From Rhodospirillales bacterium (GTDB taxonomy: Bacteria; Pseudomonadota; Alphaproteobacteria; Reyranellales; Reyranellaceae): 64,000 nt of DNA. Numbering within the stretch: position 1 is the stretch's first letter; each line of letters begins with the position of its first letter. The notes below the pieces were generated by a model that did no database searches, was not told the origin of the DNA, and was given only the letters and a program-made list of their open reading frames with translations. This document shows positions 36,108-44,647 of this stretch, in pieces. The stretch lies in NCBI GenBank assembly GCA_009377525.1, contig WHTW01000001.1:74726-138725 (forward strand), written 5' to 3'. Made by a program: the position numbers and the translations under genes.

Positions 36108-36869
36108 ATGCCCAACGCCATGTTCGTTCGTCCGACCAACCCGGTTAGTCACCGCCTGGCGCGCATGGCCTTCATCACGGCGTGCGTCGCCGCCCTCATC
36201 GTCGCGTCCGCGGGGCCGCTGCACCGCTACCTCGGGCTTGAGATCGAGCCTGCCTTCGCGATCTTCCGCTACGGGTTCTATGTCGCCGTGGCCGGCGCGG
36301 CGCTGGGCCTTGCCACCATCGTGCCGACGCGGCCCGGCGATCGCCGGCGCGGCTTCGTGGCGGCGCTGCTTGCCGTCGTGATCGGCATTGCCGCCGCCTA
36401 CACGCCGCTCACCTGGTTCCTGCGCGCCCAGCAGGCACCCGAGCTCAACGACATCACGACCGACACCAACAGCCCACCGCCGCTGGTGGTCACGCTGCAA
36501 TTGCGCCGCGGCGCGTCCAATCCCGCGACCTATCGCGGTGCGAACGCCGCGGTCCTGCAGCGCGCCGCCTATCCCGACATCACGCCGGTGATCCTGCCCG
36601 AGGCGCCGGCTGTGGCCTTCAAGAAGGTCGATGACGCGGCGATGGCGATGGGCTGGGACGTCGTGGCCCGCGCCCCGGCCGAAGGCCGCATCGAGGCGGT
36701 GGCGACCAGCGCCTGGTTCGGCTTTCGCGACGACATCGTCATACGCATCCGGCCCGACGGCGCCGGCAGCAAGGTCGACATCCGCTCCAAGAGCCGCGAC
36801 GGCAAGTCCGATCTCGGCGTCAACGCGCGGCGCATCCGCGAGTTCATCGCGAAGCTGAAGGTGTCTTAG
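36108..36869 (+). CDS. DUF1499 family membrane protein
   Basis: From ATG 36108 (ATG 36120 is possible) the 253-residue protein has three hydrophobic helices in its first 110 residues and a C-terminal DUF1499 domain: YPDITPVILPEAPAVAF, then EGRIEAVATSAWFGFRDDIV and the end RSKSRDGKSDLGVNARRIRE. DUF1499 is widespread in alphaproteobacteria and plants without a known activity. It ends just before the palindrome at 36871. Confidence 0.85.
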   Translation: MPNAMFVRPTNPVSHRLARMAFITACVAALIVASAGPLHRYLGLEIEPAFAIFRYGFYVAVAGAALGLATIVPTRPGDRRRGFVAALLAVVIGIAAAYTPLTWFLRAQQAPELNDITTDTNSPPPLVVTLQLRRGASNPATYRGANAAVLQRAAYPDITPVILPEAPAVAFKKVDDAAMAMGWDVVARAPAEGRIEAVATSAWFGFRDDIVIRIRPDGAGSKVDIRSKSRDGKSDLGVNARRIREFIAKLKVS

Positions 36870-36870
36870 T

Positions 36871-36927
36871 GGAGCGCGGGCCTCCGGCCCGCATCATGAT
36901 CATGAGCGGGCCAGAGGCCCGCGCTCC
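36871..36927. repeat. REP-like palindromic element
   Basis: The outer stem GGAGC/GCTCC encloses hairpin GCGGGCC-TCC-GGCCCGC, the centre ATCATGATCATGA, and hairpin GCGGGCC-AGA-GGCCCGC. The architecture is the same as at 10874, 11929 and 43921, but with different arms. It lies between convergent genes. Confidence 0.85.
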
Positions 36928-36940
36928 AAAGAGGAAGACG

Positions 36941-38368
36941 TCAAAGCGGCAGCGTGAAGCGGAACGTCGTGCCCTGCTTGCCGGTCTCGGCGATGGCGAT
37001 GTCGCCGCCATGCGCGCGCACCAGGTCGCGGGCGATGGCGAGGCCAAGGCCGGCACCGCCGGCGCGGCCGCCGGTGACGAACGGGCGGAAGACGCCGTCG
37101 GCCAGTTCCTGCGGCACGCCGGGACCGTTGTCGCAGACGTCGACCAGCAGGTCGGAGCCGTTGGTGCGCGCCCGCACCGTCACAGCAGTCGCTCCGGCCT
37201 CGAAGGCGTTGCGGCCGAGATTGACGAAGACTCGATAGAGCAGGTCGCGGTCGGCCCGCGCCGGCTGATTGTGGGTGACCTCGTTGATCCAGTCGCGCAC
37301 GATGTTGGGATCGTTGTCCTCGCCCTGTTCCTGCAGGGCCACGCCCACCTCGTCGACCAGGTCGGCGAGATCGATCGGGGCGAGCCTGGGCGTGCGCTGG
37401 TCGCGCACGTATTCGATGGCATCGCTCGCCAGCCGCGCCGCGCGGTCGATGGTGTTGAGGATGGTGGGCGCCAGCGCGCGCGTGCGCTCGTCGTCGCTGC
37501 GCGCCAGCCGGTCGGACAGGAGCCGCGCCGTCGACAGCATGTTGCGCAGGTCGTGGTTGATCTTGTTGGTCGCCGCCCCGACTTCGGCCAATCGCGACTT
37601 CTGGCGCAGCGAGGCGCGCAACTCGCGCTGCAGGTTCTGGAACTCGCGGTCGACCACGCCGATCTCGTCGCGCCGCTTGGTCGGCGGCCGCTCGGTGCCC
37701 GGCTCCTCAGGCGCGCGGCGGAAAGCGATCATGTCGGCCGATAAATCCTGCAAAGGCAGGATCACCAGCCAGCGCAGCGCCAGGTAGAGCAGGAAGGCGG
37801 TGAACAACGCGATGATGATCGACAGCACCAGGATGCGGCTGGCGTAGCCGTACATGGCGATGCGCATCGGCAGCTCGTCGGCCACGATCCAGACCATGGC
37901 GTTGGGCAGCCGCATCGATTGGCCGCCGACGCGGATATAGAGCGGACCATCATTGGCCATCGCCCTGAGCGCATCCCAGATCAGCATCAGCGCGCCCTCC
38001 TCCTTGAGGTTGAAGGCAGGCATGCTGGACTTGGGCTCGATGTTCATCAGCGCGCGCTTGGGCTTGTTGGGCTCGATCAGCACCACGGCATCGACCCGGG
38101 CGTGGTCGAGCAGGGTGCGCTTGACCTCCTCGGTCACCATGTTGTCGGGCGTGGCGTCGAGCGCCAGTGCGGCGAGCGTGCCGCTTTCGATGAGCTGGTT
38201 GAGATAGACCGAGCGGAAGCGGGCAATCGAGGGCAGGAAGATCGCGATCTCGGCCGTCATCACCGCCGCCACGACCAGCGCGAGGATGCGCCACGACAGC
38301 CCGAAAGCGGGGCTGCGCCGGCGCACCGCCTGGGTGGATTGGGCCTGGATGGTGACGTCGGCGGCCAT
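36941..38368 (-). CDS. orphan sensor histidine kinase
   Basis: The 475-residue protein has an N-terminal membrane helix (about 24-46), a periplasmic sensing domain (about 47-175), a second helix (178-200), a HAMP-like linker, and a kinase core: His272 in INHDLRN, N-box at N383-N387, DNGPG at 413-417 and GAGLGLAI at 438-445. NHDLRN is a DHp variant typical of alphaproteobacterial kinases. It would autophosphorylate and pass the phosphate to a response regulator, but none is adjacent. The periplasmic domain type is not recognised. Confidence 0.88.
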   Translation of the reverse strand: MAADVTIQAQSTQAVRRRSPAFGLSWRILALVVAAVMTAEIAIFLPSIARFRSVYLNQLIESGTLAALALDATPDNMVTEEVKRTLLDHARVDAVVLIEPNKPKRALMNIEPKSSMPAFNLKEEGALMLIWDALRAMANDGPLYIRVGGQSMRLPNAMVWIVADELPMRIAMYGYASRILVLSIIIALFTAFLLYLALRWLVILPLQDLSADMIAFRRAPEEPGTERPPTKRRDEIGVVDREFQNLQRELRASLRQKSRLAEVGAATNKINHDLRNMLSTARLLSDRLARSDDERTRALAPTILNTIDRAARLASDAIEYVRDQRTPRLAPIDLADLVDEVGVALQEQGEDNDPNIVRDWINEVTHNQPARADRDLLYRVFVNLGRNAFEAGATAVTVRARTNGSDLLVDVCDNGPGVPQELADGVFRPFVTGGRAGGAGLGLAIARDLVRAHGGDIAIAETGKQGTTFRFTLPL

Positions 38369-38464
38369 CGGCCGACTCTATCGAACTCGGCGCACCCCTC
38401 CTAGGTCCCGACCGTTCAACTCTTGGGGTGCCGTGACGACACGACAATAGACGCCGTTGGCGTC

Positions 38465-39052
38465 CTAGGCCGGCATGAACCACAGCCCATCGGCGCAGCT
38501 GTAGTAGGCCTGGCTGCCGATCGGCTTGTAGATGCAGCCGGCCGGCAACGTGCCATAGAGTGTGCCTGGCGGATTGGCCGCGATGGTGGCCGATGCCGCG
38601 CCGGCCTGTACCCCCGCCGCGTCGGCAGCCTGGTTGTTGGCGCTTGAGGCCACCGCGGCACCGACGGCGGCGCCGGCCACCAGGCCGGCTGCGACCGCAC
38701 CGCCGGTGTTCCAGCCGCCGCAGTTGTAGCAATTGACGCCATAGGCGTTGACCACGGTGGGTGCGTTGTAGGCGCCGTAGTAGCCGCCGTGATAGTAGTC
38801 GGGGCCGCCGCAATAGTGGTTGCCGTTGACGCCCGTCGCCGACCACGAGCCGCCACCGCCGCTCGCCGTGCCGCCGCGATAGCCCGTTGCGCTCCACGAA
38901 CCGCCGCCGCCGCTGGCGGTGCCGCCGCGCCAGGTATGCGCCGACCAGGATGAGCGATCGCCGCTCCAGCCGCCGGCATGGAACCAGGCAGCGGCGGGCG
39001 CGAAAGGCGTTGCGATGGCGATTGCGGCGAGAAGAAGCAGCTGCCTGTTCAT
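38465..39052 (-). CDS. exported Gly/Ser-rich protein with internal repeats
   Basis: The 195-residue protein begins with a signal peptide (MNRQLLLLAAIAIATPFAPA). A roughly 17-residue unit of the type GGTASGGGGSWSATG occurs twice (residues about 43-75), then a Tyr/His/Cys-rich stretch, a small hydrophobic glycine-zipper-like segment (VAAGLVAGAAVGAAVA) and a C-terminal domain with two cysteines. Such proteins are often surface or periplasmic and of unknown function. It ends 97 bases upstream of the kinase gene on the same strand. Confidence 0.75.
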   Translation of the reverse strand: MNRQLLLLAAIAIATPFAPAAAWFHAGGWSGDRSSWSAHTWRGGTASGGGGSWSATGYRGGTASGGGGSWSATGVNGNHYCGGPDYYHGGYYGAYNAPTVVNAYGVNCYNCGGWNTGGAVAAGLVAGAAVGAAVASSANNQAADAAGVQAGAASATIAANPPGTLYGTLPAGCIYKPIGSQAYYSCADGLWFMPA

Positions 39053-39068
39053 CGTGCTCTCCTAAATC

Positions 39069-39677
39069 TCACTTGCCCTTTTCCATCGCGCCCGGCGGCG
39101 CGAACGGTATGCGCGCCGTGCCGGCCGGGGCCGTGAAGGCGAAGGCATCGGCCGCAAGCGGCGGATCGATCTTCCAGTCCGAGAACATCACGGTGTGGCG
39201 GTAGCGCGCCGGGTCTTCGAGGAAGATCGCCTTGGCCATGCGCGGCAGCTTGTCGTCGCTGCCGATCCAGAGCTGGACGTGGGCGAACTTGCCGACCAGG
39301 ACGACGATGTCGGTGGGCACGCCGCCCACCACCATCGACTTGCCGACGACGAAGGCGCCGCGCAGGTCCTCGCCGATCGTCTTCATCGGATCTCTGACGA
39401 CGAGGTCGGTGAAGGGAAAGTAGATCGCCGCCCGCTCGAAAGCCGCGCGTAGCATGGCGTCGATCGTGTCGGGCGCAGCGACCGTCGCCACCAGCTTGGC
39501 CGCCGGCTCGTAGGCGTTGACGGTCTTGCCGTCGTAGTAGAATTCGGTGCGCGGCCCGTCGCCCGGCGAGATGACCTTGAGCGGACGCTGCATGGTCACT
39601 TGCGAGAGCGTGGTATAGGCCAGCGGCAGGCCGGTGCGGTCGGGACTCTCGTAGACGGTGAGCGCGGTGAAGCTCAT
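39069..39677 (-). CDS. DUF2092-like protein, possibly 5'-truncated
   Basis: The 202 residues from ATG 39677 match the body of DUF2092 proteins (TVYESPDRTGLPLAYTTLSQ, EFYYDGKTVNAYEPAAKLVA, FPFTDLVV). Family members are usually exported and begin with a signal peptide and about 40 more residues, which are not found upstream in any frame. The nearest ribosome-like GGAGAG is 17 bases from the ATG, too far. It may be a truncated gene or use an unrecognised start. It precedes the Gly-rich protein gene by 16 bases. Confidence 0.65.
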   Translation of the reverse strand: MSFTALTVYESPDRTGLPLAYTTLSQVTMQRPLKVISPGDGPRTEFYYDGKTVNAYEPAAKLVATVAAPDTIDAMLRAAFERAAIYFPFTDLVVRDPMKTIGEDLRGAFVVGKSMVVGGVPTDIVVLVGKFAHVQLWIGSDDKLPRMAKAIFLEDPARYRHTVMFSDWKIDPPLAADAFAFTAPAGTARIPFAPPGAMEKGK

Positions 39678-39751
39678 CGACTTGGCGGCGGTACTCTCCA
39701 GAGACCGGACGGATGATCGACATTTTCCGCGACGGACGCAATCGCGGCGCG

Positions 39752-41002
39752 TCAATGGGAGCCCGGGCCCGTGATCAGGCGTGCGCCCGACTGGAAAGTT
39801 GCATAGGACCACAGCCAATCGAACAGCACGACAAAGCGGTTACGAAAGCCGATCAGGAAGGTCACGTGGATCAGGCCCCACAGCAGCCAGGCCAGGGTGC
39901 CGTCGACCTTCAGCCAGCCGAAGTCGGCCACCGCGGCGCGTCGGCCGATGGTCGCCATGGCGCCATAGTTGCGATAACGGAAAGGTCCGGGCGCCGCTCG
40001 GCTCGCGATGCGCGCCCGTAACACGCGCGCAACATAGGTGCCCTGCTGCTTGGCCACCGGTGCCAGTCCGGGCAGGGGCTGGCCGTCGTGGCTCACAGCA
40101 TGCGCGGTATCGCCGATCACGAAGATCTCGGGATGCCCGGGCACGGTGAGATCGGGACCGACGACGACACGGCCGACACGATCCTGCTCGACGCCGAGCC
40201 ATTTGGCGGCCGACGAGGAAGCGACGCCGGCCGCCCAGATGATGGTCGCAGCCTGCAGGCGTTCGTCACCGATGGCGACACCCATCTCATCGCATTCGGT
40301 CACCGGCTTGCCCAGGCGCACCTCGACATGCAGACGCTCGAGCGAGCGCAGCGCGGCTTCGCTCAGCGTCGGCGGGAAGGCCGCCAGCACGCGTGGGCCC
40401 GCCTCGACGAGCACGATGCGCGCGTCGCGCGGATTGATGATGCGGAAATCGTGGCGCAACGCGACGTGGGCAAGTTCGGCGATGGCGCCCGCCATCTCCA
40501 CGCCCGTCGGGCCTGCGCCGATCATCACGAAAGTGAGGAAGCGCCGTCGCGCCTCGGGATCGTCGGTCTGCTCGGCCTGCTCGAAGGCCGACAAAATGCG
40601 CCGGCGGATTCCGGTGGCGTCGTCGATCTTCTTCAGGCTCGGCGCCACGCTCTCCCATTCGTCGTGGCCGAAATAGGCGTGCCGTGAGCCGGTGGCCAGC
40701 ACCAGCACGTCGTAGGCGACCTCGCGGTCTTCCAGCCTCACGACGCGGCGATGGCGGTCGACGCCGGTCACACGGCCCAGGATCACGCGCACGTTCGAGG
40801 CCTTGCGCAGGATGGAGCGGATGGGTTGGGCGATCTGCGCCGGCGACAGGCCGGCCGTGGCCACCTGGTAGAGCAGCGGCTGGAAGAGATGGTAGTTGCG
40901 CTGGTCGATCACGGTGACGTCGGCATCGGCACCGGCCAGGCCGTGCGCGGCGCTCAGGCCGCCGAAGCCGGCCCCGACGATAACGATGTGCAGGCGAGCC
41001 AT
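39752..41002 (-). CDS. type II NADH dehydrogenase-like FAD oxidoreductase
   Basis: The 416-residue protein (ATG 41002; ATG 41014 is possible) has two dinucleotide folds: FAD site IVIVGAGFGGLSAA at 5-18 and NAD site VMIGAGPTGVEMAG near 155, then IFVIGDTAHA and a C-terminal amphipathic region (WLLWGLIHVTFLIGFRNRF) that should bind the membrane. NDH-2 passes electrons from NADH to quinone without pumping protons. It is the third gene of a minus-strand set with the reductase and the TVP38 protein. Confidence 0.88.
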   Translation of the reverse strand: MARLHIVIVGAGFGGLSAAHGLAGADADVTVIDQRNYHLFQPLLYQVATAGLSPAQIAQPIRSILRKASNVRVILGRVTGVDRHRRVVRLEDREVAYDVLVLATGSRHAYFGHDEWESVAPSLKKIDDATGIRRRILSAFEQAEQTDDPEARRRFLTFVMIGAGPTGVEMAGAIAELAHVALRHDFRIINPRDARIVLVEAGPRVLAAFPPTLSEAALRSLERLHVEVRLGKPVTECDEMGVAIGDERLQAATIIWAAGVASSSAAKWLGVEQDRVGRVVVGPDLTVPGHPEIFVIGDTAHAVSHDGQPLPGLAPVAKQQGTYVARVLRARIASRAAPGPFRYRNYGAMATIGRRAAVADFGWLKVDGTLAWLLWGLIHVTFLIGFRNRFVVLFDWLWSYATFQSGARLITGPGSH

Positions 41003-41007
41003 CGTGG

Positions 41008-42432
41008 TCACCATACCGGCAGGCGTGACAGCAGGCGCACCAGCCAGCGCGTGCGCGGACCGAACAGCGCCTCGGTGAAGTAGCTGCCGGCTGCGCGCTT
41101 GCTCGCTTCGCCCAGGGTCGGATAGGGCGGCACGAAACCCGCCAGCGCAGAAATCTTCAAGCGCTTGGCGATCGCCAGGCACCAAGGTTGGATCAGCTCA
41201 CCGGCGTGCGGTGCGGCGATCGCGGCGCCCAGGATTCGGCCATGCCGGTCGGTGATCGCCTTGACCATGCCCTCGGTCGCCCGCTCGGTCTGGGCGCGGT
41301 CGTTCTCGGCAAGCTTCCAGCGCAGGATTCTTATGGCGTCGCCATGCTTTTCGCGCGCCTGGCGTTCGCTCAATCCGACCTGGGCCAGCTCGGGATCGGT
41401 GTAGGTCGCCCATGGCACGATCGCGGCATCGAGCCGAGCCGGGGCACGAAACAGCGCGCCGCGGATGAACAGCGATGCCTCGTAGCCGGCCATGTGCGTG
41501 AAGGCATAGAGGCCGTTGCAGTCGCCGATCGCCCAGACGTTGCGATTCGATGTTCTCAACGAGGCATCGACCGTGATGCCCTTGGCGGTGTGGGCGATGC
41601 CGGCCTTGCCGAGGTCGAGACCCTCCACGACGGGCGCGCGGCCGGTAGCGACCAGCAGGTGCGATCCTTCCAGGCGTTCGTCGCCGTCCAGGATCACCGC
41701 GACGCCTGACGAAATTCGATCGACGCGTGCGATCTTCACGTGACTGCGCAGGTCGACGCCTTCGCTCTTCAGGCGCGCCACGACGGTGGCGGCAAGCTCG
41801 GGGTCATCCTTGGCGAGGAAGTCGGCGACCTCCAGCACCGTGACCCGCGATCCCAGGCGGCGATGGGCCTGGGCCATCTCCAGGCCGATCGGCCCGCCGC
41901 CGATCACGATCAGATGGCTGGGCAGGGTGCGGTTGGTGAAGATCGTCTCGTTGGTGAGATAGCCCACCTCGGCCAAGCCGGGGATCGGCGGCGCCGTCGG
42001 GCGGGAGCCGGTCGCCAGAACGATCCGCCGGCTAGTGATGCGATGTGGTCCGGCGTGCAATTCGGTGCGGCCGATGAAGCGCGCCTCCTCCTTCAGCACG
42101 CGCACGCCGAGCTTCCCGAAGCGCTCGACCGAATCGTTGGGCGCGATGGCGGCGATCACTTGGTGCACATGATTCATGACGCAGCCGAAATCGACCTTGG
42201 GCTCGATCGGTGCGATGCCGAAAGCCGCGCCATCGCGCTGCGCCTGGGCCATCCTGGCGGCGGCGACCAGCGCCTTGGACGGCACGCAGCCATAGTTGAG
42301 GCAATCGCCGCCCATCTCGGCACGTTCGACCAGCACGACGTTCAGACCGAGCTGAGCGGCGCCCGATGCCACGACCAGGCCCGCCGAGCCGCCGCCGACG
42401 ACGCAGACATCGGGGGTCAGGACAGCGTTCAT
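41008..42432 (-). CDS. FAD-dependent disulfide oxidoreductase (mercuric reductase/lipoamide dehydrogenase family)
   Basis: The 474-residue protein has the FAD site VVGGGSAGLVVA, redox-active Cys44 and Cys49 in GGDCLNYGCVPSK, the NAD site VIGGGPIGLEMA and WAIGDCNGLYAFTH. In classical family members the C-terminus supplies HxHPT with a catalytic His; here it reads PPYPTLGEAS, so Tyr takes that place. This form is typical of the enzymes paired with TVP38 proteins, whose substrate is not known. ATG 42432 lies just after the stop of the TVP38 gene (42434). Confidence 0.85.
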   Translation of the reverse strand: MNAVLTPDVCVVGGGSAGLVVASGAAQLGLNVVLVERAEMGGDCLNYGCVPSKALVAAARMAQAQRDGAAFGIAPIEPKVDFGCVMNHVHQVIAAIAPNDSVERFGKLGVRVLKEEARFIGRTELHAGPHRITSRRIVLATGSRPTAPPIPGLAEVGYLTNETIFTNRTLPSHLIVIGGGPIGLEMAQAHRRLGSRVTVLEVADFLAKDDPELAATVVARLKSEGVDLRSHVKIARVDRISSGVAVILDGDERLEGSHLLVATGRAPVVEGLDLGKAGIAHTAKGITVDASLRTSNRNVWAIGDCNGLYAFTHMAGYEASLFIRGALFRAPARLDAAIVPWATYTDPELAQVGLSERQAREKHGDAIRILRWKLAENDRAQTERATEGMVKAITDRHGRILGAAIAAPHAGELIQPWCLAIAKRLKISALAGFVPPYPTLGEASKRAAGSYFTEALFGPRTRWLVRLLSRLPVW

Positions 42433-42433
42433 C

Positions 42434-43144
42434 TCATGACGACGCCTTGCCGCCGCGCAGATAGGTGTAGAGCACCGGCACCAGCGCCAGGACGGCAAGC
42501 CCGAGCAGGGGCAGCAGGATGCGCCATTCGAAGATGATGCCGAGATCCGGCGCCTCGCCGCGGTCGAGCAGCGTGCCGAAGCTCGCGCCGACGCTGGCAT
42601 AGACGAACGCCGCCGGGATGATGCCGATCAATGTCGCCAGGGTGTAGGGCCCGAGCTTCATGCCGAGCAGCGCCGGCACGATATTGACCAGCCAGAACGG
42701 GAACACCGGTACCAATCGCAGGAACAACAGATAGCTGAAGCTGTCGCGGCGAAAGCCGTCCTCGAAGCGCGCCAGCGCAGCACCGGCGCGGGCGTGGAAG
42801 AGATCGTAGAAGGCGGTGCGCGCCGCCAGAAACACGGCTGCCGAGCCCAAAGTGGCGCCGATAACCGACAGGAAGGCGCCCATCCAGACGCCGAACAGGA
42901 AACCGCCAAGCGGCGTGATGATGATGGCGACCGGCAGCGAGAAGGCCACGACCAGGGCATAGGCCAGCACGAACAGCACGACCGCGGGCGTGCTGTTGTC
43001 GCCGACCCAGGCGACGAGCGTGGCATGGTTCCGGCTCAACATCTCGAAGGAGAAGTAGCGTTCGAGGCCGAACAGGAGGAACAGCGCCAGTCCCAGCAGC
43101 AGGATCGCCGCGGGCGCAAGCCGGCGCCACATCTGGGAGGTCAT
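42434..43144 (-). CDS. TVP38/TMEM64 (DedA-related) family membrane protein
   Basis: The 236-residue protein has about six hydrophobic segments and the signature ITPLGGFLFGVWMGAFLSVIGATLGS followed by FLRLVPVFPFWLVNIVPALLG. The family belongs to the DedA/VTT superfamily, linked to lipid scrambling or transport. It starts the operon that continues with the disulfide reductase and NDH-2. The combination recurs in many proteobacteria and suggests a membrane redox or lipid task. Confidence 0.88.
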   Translation of the reverse strand: MTSQMWRRLAPAAILLLGLALFLLFGLERYFSFEMLSRNHATLVAWVGDNSTPAVVLFVLAYALVVAFSLPVAIIITPLGGFLFGVWMGAFLSVIGATLGSAAVFLAARTAFYDLFHARAGAALARFEDGFRRDSFSYLLFLRLVPVFPFWLVNIVPALLGMKLGPYTLATLIGIIPAAFVYASVGASFGTLLDRGEAPDLGIIFEWRILLPLLGLAVLALVPVLYTYLRGGKASS

Positions 43145-43210
43145 GTCGCCCTTCGCGTGGCTTCACGATCGATATTGGCCCAGCAGCCTGCGGTCTCAAA
43201 GCAAATGTGC

Positions 43211-43876
43211 TCACGCATTGGTGACGCGATCGGGCCCATGGTCGGATGGGGGCAATCCCGGATCGGTCGTGGCGAAGCTCGCACGCCGGCTGAGCTTGGC
43301 CCACCACGCGGCGAGCTGCGGATGCTTGGCCAGCATGGCGGCGCCTTCGGGAGCGAGCGTGAAGTAGGCGATCATCGCGCCGACATGCAGGTCGGCGAGC
43401 GACAGCTCGGGTCCGGCGAGGAAGGGCTCGGACGCCAGCGCCTCGAGAGCGGCCAGGACCTTGGCCGCGCCGGCGAGACCTTGCGCGATCTCCGCCTCGT
43501 CGACCGGCCGGCCGGCCGCGGACCGGAAGACGCGATGGGAGAAGACCTGGCGGACCATCGGCCAGTAGCCGTAGGAATCGATGATGCCGATCAACTGGTC
43601 CATGCGGGCGAGTGCACGCGGCGCGCCGGGCTGCAGCGCCCGCCCGGCGAAGGTGCGGTCGACATAGCGGGTGATGGCGCCCGTCTCGTAGAGCACGAAA
43701 CCGTCATGGACCAGGGTCGGCACCCGACCGAAGGGATGCAGCGCCAGGTATTCGGCCGGGATGTCGGCGAAGGGGTTGACCTCGACCCGGTCGTAGGCGA
43801 CGCCCTTTTCGGCCAGGGTCAGGCGGGCGATGCGGTTATAGACGCTGTAGTGGTAGCCATGCAGGACGAGGGACAT
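43211..43876 (-). CDS. glutathione S-transferase family protein
   Basis: ATG 43876 was taken as the start because the GST fold begins there (MSLVLHGYHYSVYNRIARLT); ATG 43900 is possible. The 221-residue protein has the Tyr/Ser region, the cis-proline in GRVPTL, the YETGAITRYVD motif, and an all-helical C-terminal domain. A small GST of unknown electrophile. It ends just before the REP-like element and lies upstream of the rpmH block on the opposite strand. Confidence 0.85.
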   Translation of the reverse strand: MSLVLHGYHYSVYNRIARLTLAEKGVAYDRVEVNPFADIPAEYLALHPFGRVPTLVHDGFVLYETGAITRYVDRTFAGRALQPGAPRALARMDQLIGIIDSYGYWPMVRQVFSHRVFRSAAGRPVDEAEIAQGLAGAAKVLAALEALASEPFLAGPELSLADLHVGAMIAYFTLAPEGAAMLAKHPQLAAWWAKLSRRASFATTDPGLPPSDHGPDRVTNA

Positions 43877-43920
43877 GGCGGCATTGTATGCTGGGAGCAC
43901 GCCACTCCGTGGCGCTCATA

Positions 43921-43987
43921 TCTTCCGGACCGCCGGCCTCCGGCCGGCATCATGATCATGAGCCGGCAATATGCCGGCGGTCCGAAT
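43921..43987. repeat. REP-like palindromic element
   Basis: Outer arms TCTTCCGGACC and GGTCCGAATGA (partly decayed) enclose GCCGGC-CTCC-GGCCGGC, ATCATGATCATGA and GCCGGC-AATAT-GCCGGC. It is the same design as the other copies with a third arm sequence. It lies between the GST gene and the rpmH promoter. Confidence 0.85.
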
Positions 43988-44039
43988 GAGCATGATATGA
44001 GCGCCACGGGAGTGGCGCGCTCCCAGCAAAGAGGCCTCG

Positions 44040-44068
44040 TTGACTCAAGGCCCGGCCCCGCTTATTAC
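44040..44068 (+). promoter_or_regulatory. rpmH operon promoter
   Basis: TTGACT (44040-44045), a 17-base spacer and TATTAC (44063-44068) form a good sigma-70 match about 65 bases before the rpmH ATG. It would drive rpmH, rnpA, yidD, yidC and engB. Confidence 0.6.
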
Positions 44069-44085
44069 CCTCGCCCACAGAAACT

Positions 44086-44109
44086 GCCCCCGCCGTAACC
44101 TGCGGGGGC
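44086..44109 (+). promoter_or_regulatory. hairpin in the rpmH leader
   Basis: GCCCCCGC and GCGGGGGC pair around an eight-base loop, followed by CTTGTGTTT. It lies in the transcribed leader 23 bases before the rpmH start and could act as a partial terminator or an RNA-stabilising structure. Confidence 0.5.
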
Positions 44110-44132
44110 CTTGTGTTTAAAGGAGTTGCGTG

Positions 44133-44267
44133 ATGAAACGCACCTATCAACCGAGCAGGCTGGTGCGCAAGCGCCGGCACGGCTTCCGGTCCCGGATGGC
44201 TACGGTGGGCGGCCGCAAGGTCATCGCCAACCGCCGCAGGTCGGGCCGCAAGCGTCTCTCGGCCTAA
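44133..44267 (+). CDS. rpmH: 50S ribosomal protein L34
   Basis: The 44-residue basic protein [20 protein letters not shown] and its continuation [20 protein letters not shown] is the complete L34 sequence. L34 is a small protein of the 50S subunit. AGGAG lies seven bases before the ATG. It is the first gene of the conserved rpmH-rnpA-yidD-yidC-engB block, which often lies near the replication origin in bacteria. It is too short to be found by many gene callers. Confidence 0.97.
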   Translation: MKRTYQPSRLVRKRRHGFRSRMATVGGRKVIANRRRSGRKRLSA

Positions 44268-44281
44268 GCGGCCCAGCAAAA

Positions 44282-44647
44282 TTGGCCTCGGCGCGCCTCG
44301 GGCGGCTGCCGAACCGCTGCGATTTTCTGCGCGTCCAGGCCGGCCGGCGCTGCGCCATGCCGGGTTTCGTCCTGCAGGTCGCCCCGGCACCCGCCGACCT
44401 CGCCCTGCCGGCCATCCGGGTCGGCTTCACGGTCAGCCGCAAGGTCGGCAATGCCGTGGTACGCAACCGGGTTCGCCGTCGGTTGCGCGAGGCGGCTCGC
44501 CTGGTGATCCCGGGCCAGGCGCGCGCCGATCTCGACTACGTCCTGGTCGGCCGTCAGGCCGCCATCGCCCGCGACTTCGCCGCCCTTCGCCAGGAGCTGG
44601 TCGAGGCCCTCAAGCGGCTGAAAGCACTGGCTGTCGCGACGCCATGA
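44282..44647 (+). CDS. rnpA: ribonuclease P protein component
   Basis: RnpA binds RNase P RNA and helps mature tRNA 5' ends. The 121-residue product from TTG 44282 has [38 protein letters not shown] and the basic RNR region at about 61-70, all diagnostic. No ATG exists at the start of the homologous region, so TTG is the best choice; upstream the frame overlaps rpmH. The last four bases overlap yidD as ATGA. The C-terminus is standard. Confidence 0.92.
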   Translation: MASARLGRLPNRCDFLRVQAGRRCAMPGFVLQVAPAPADLALPAIRVGFTVSRKVGNAVVRNRVRRRLREAARLVIPGQARADLDYVLVGRQAAIARDFAALRQELVEALKRLKALAVATP

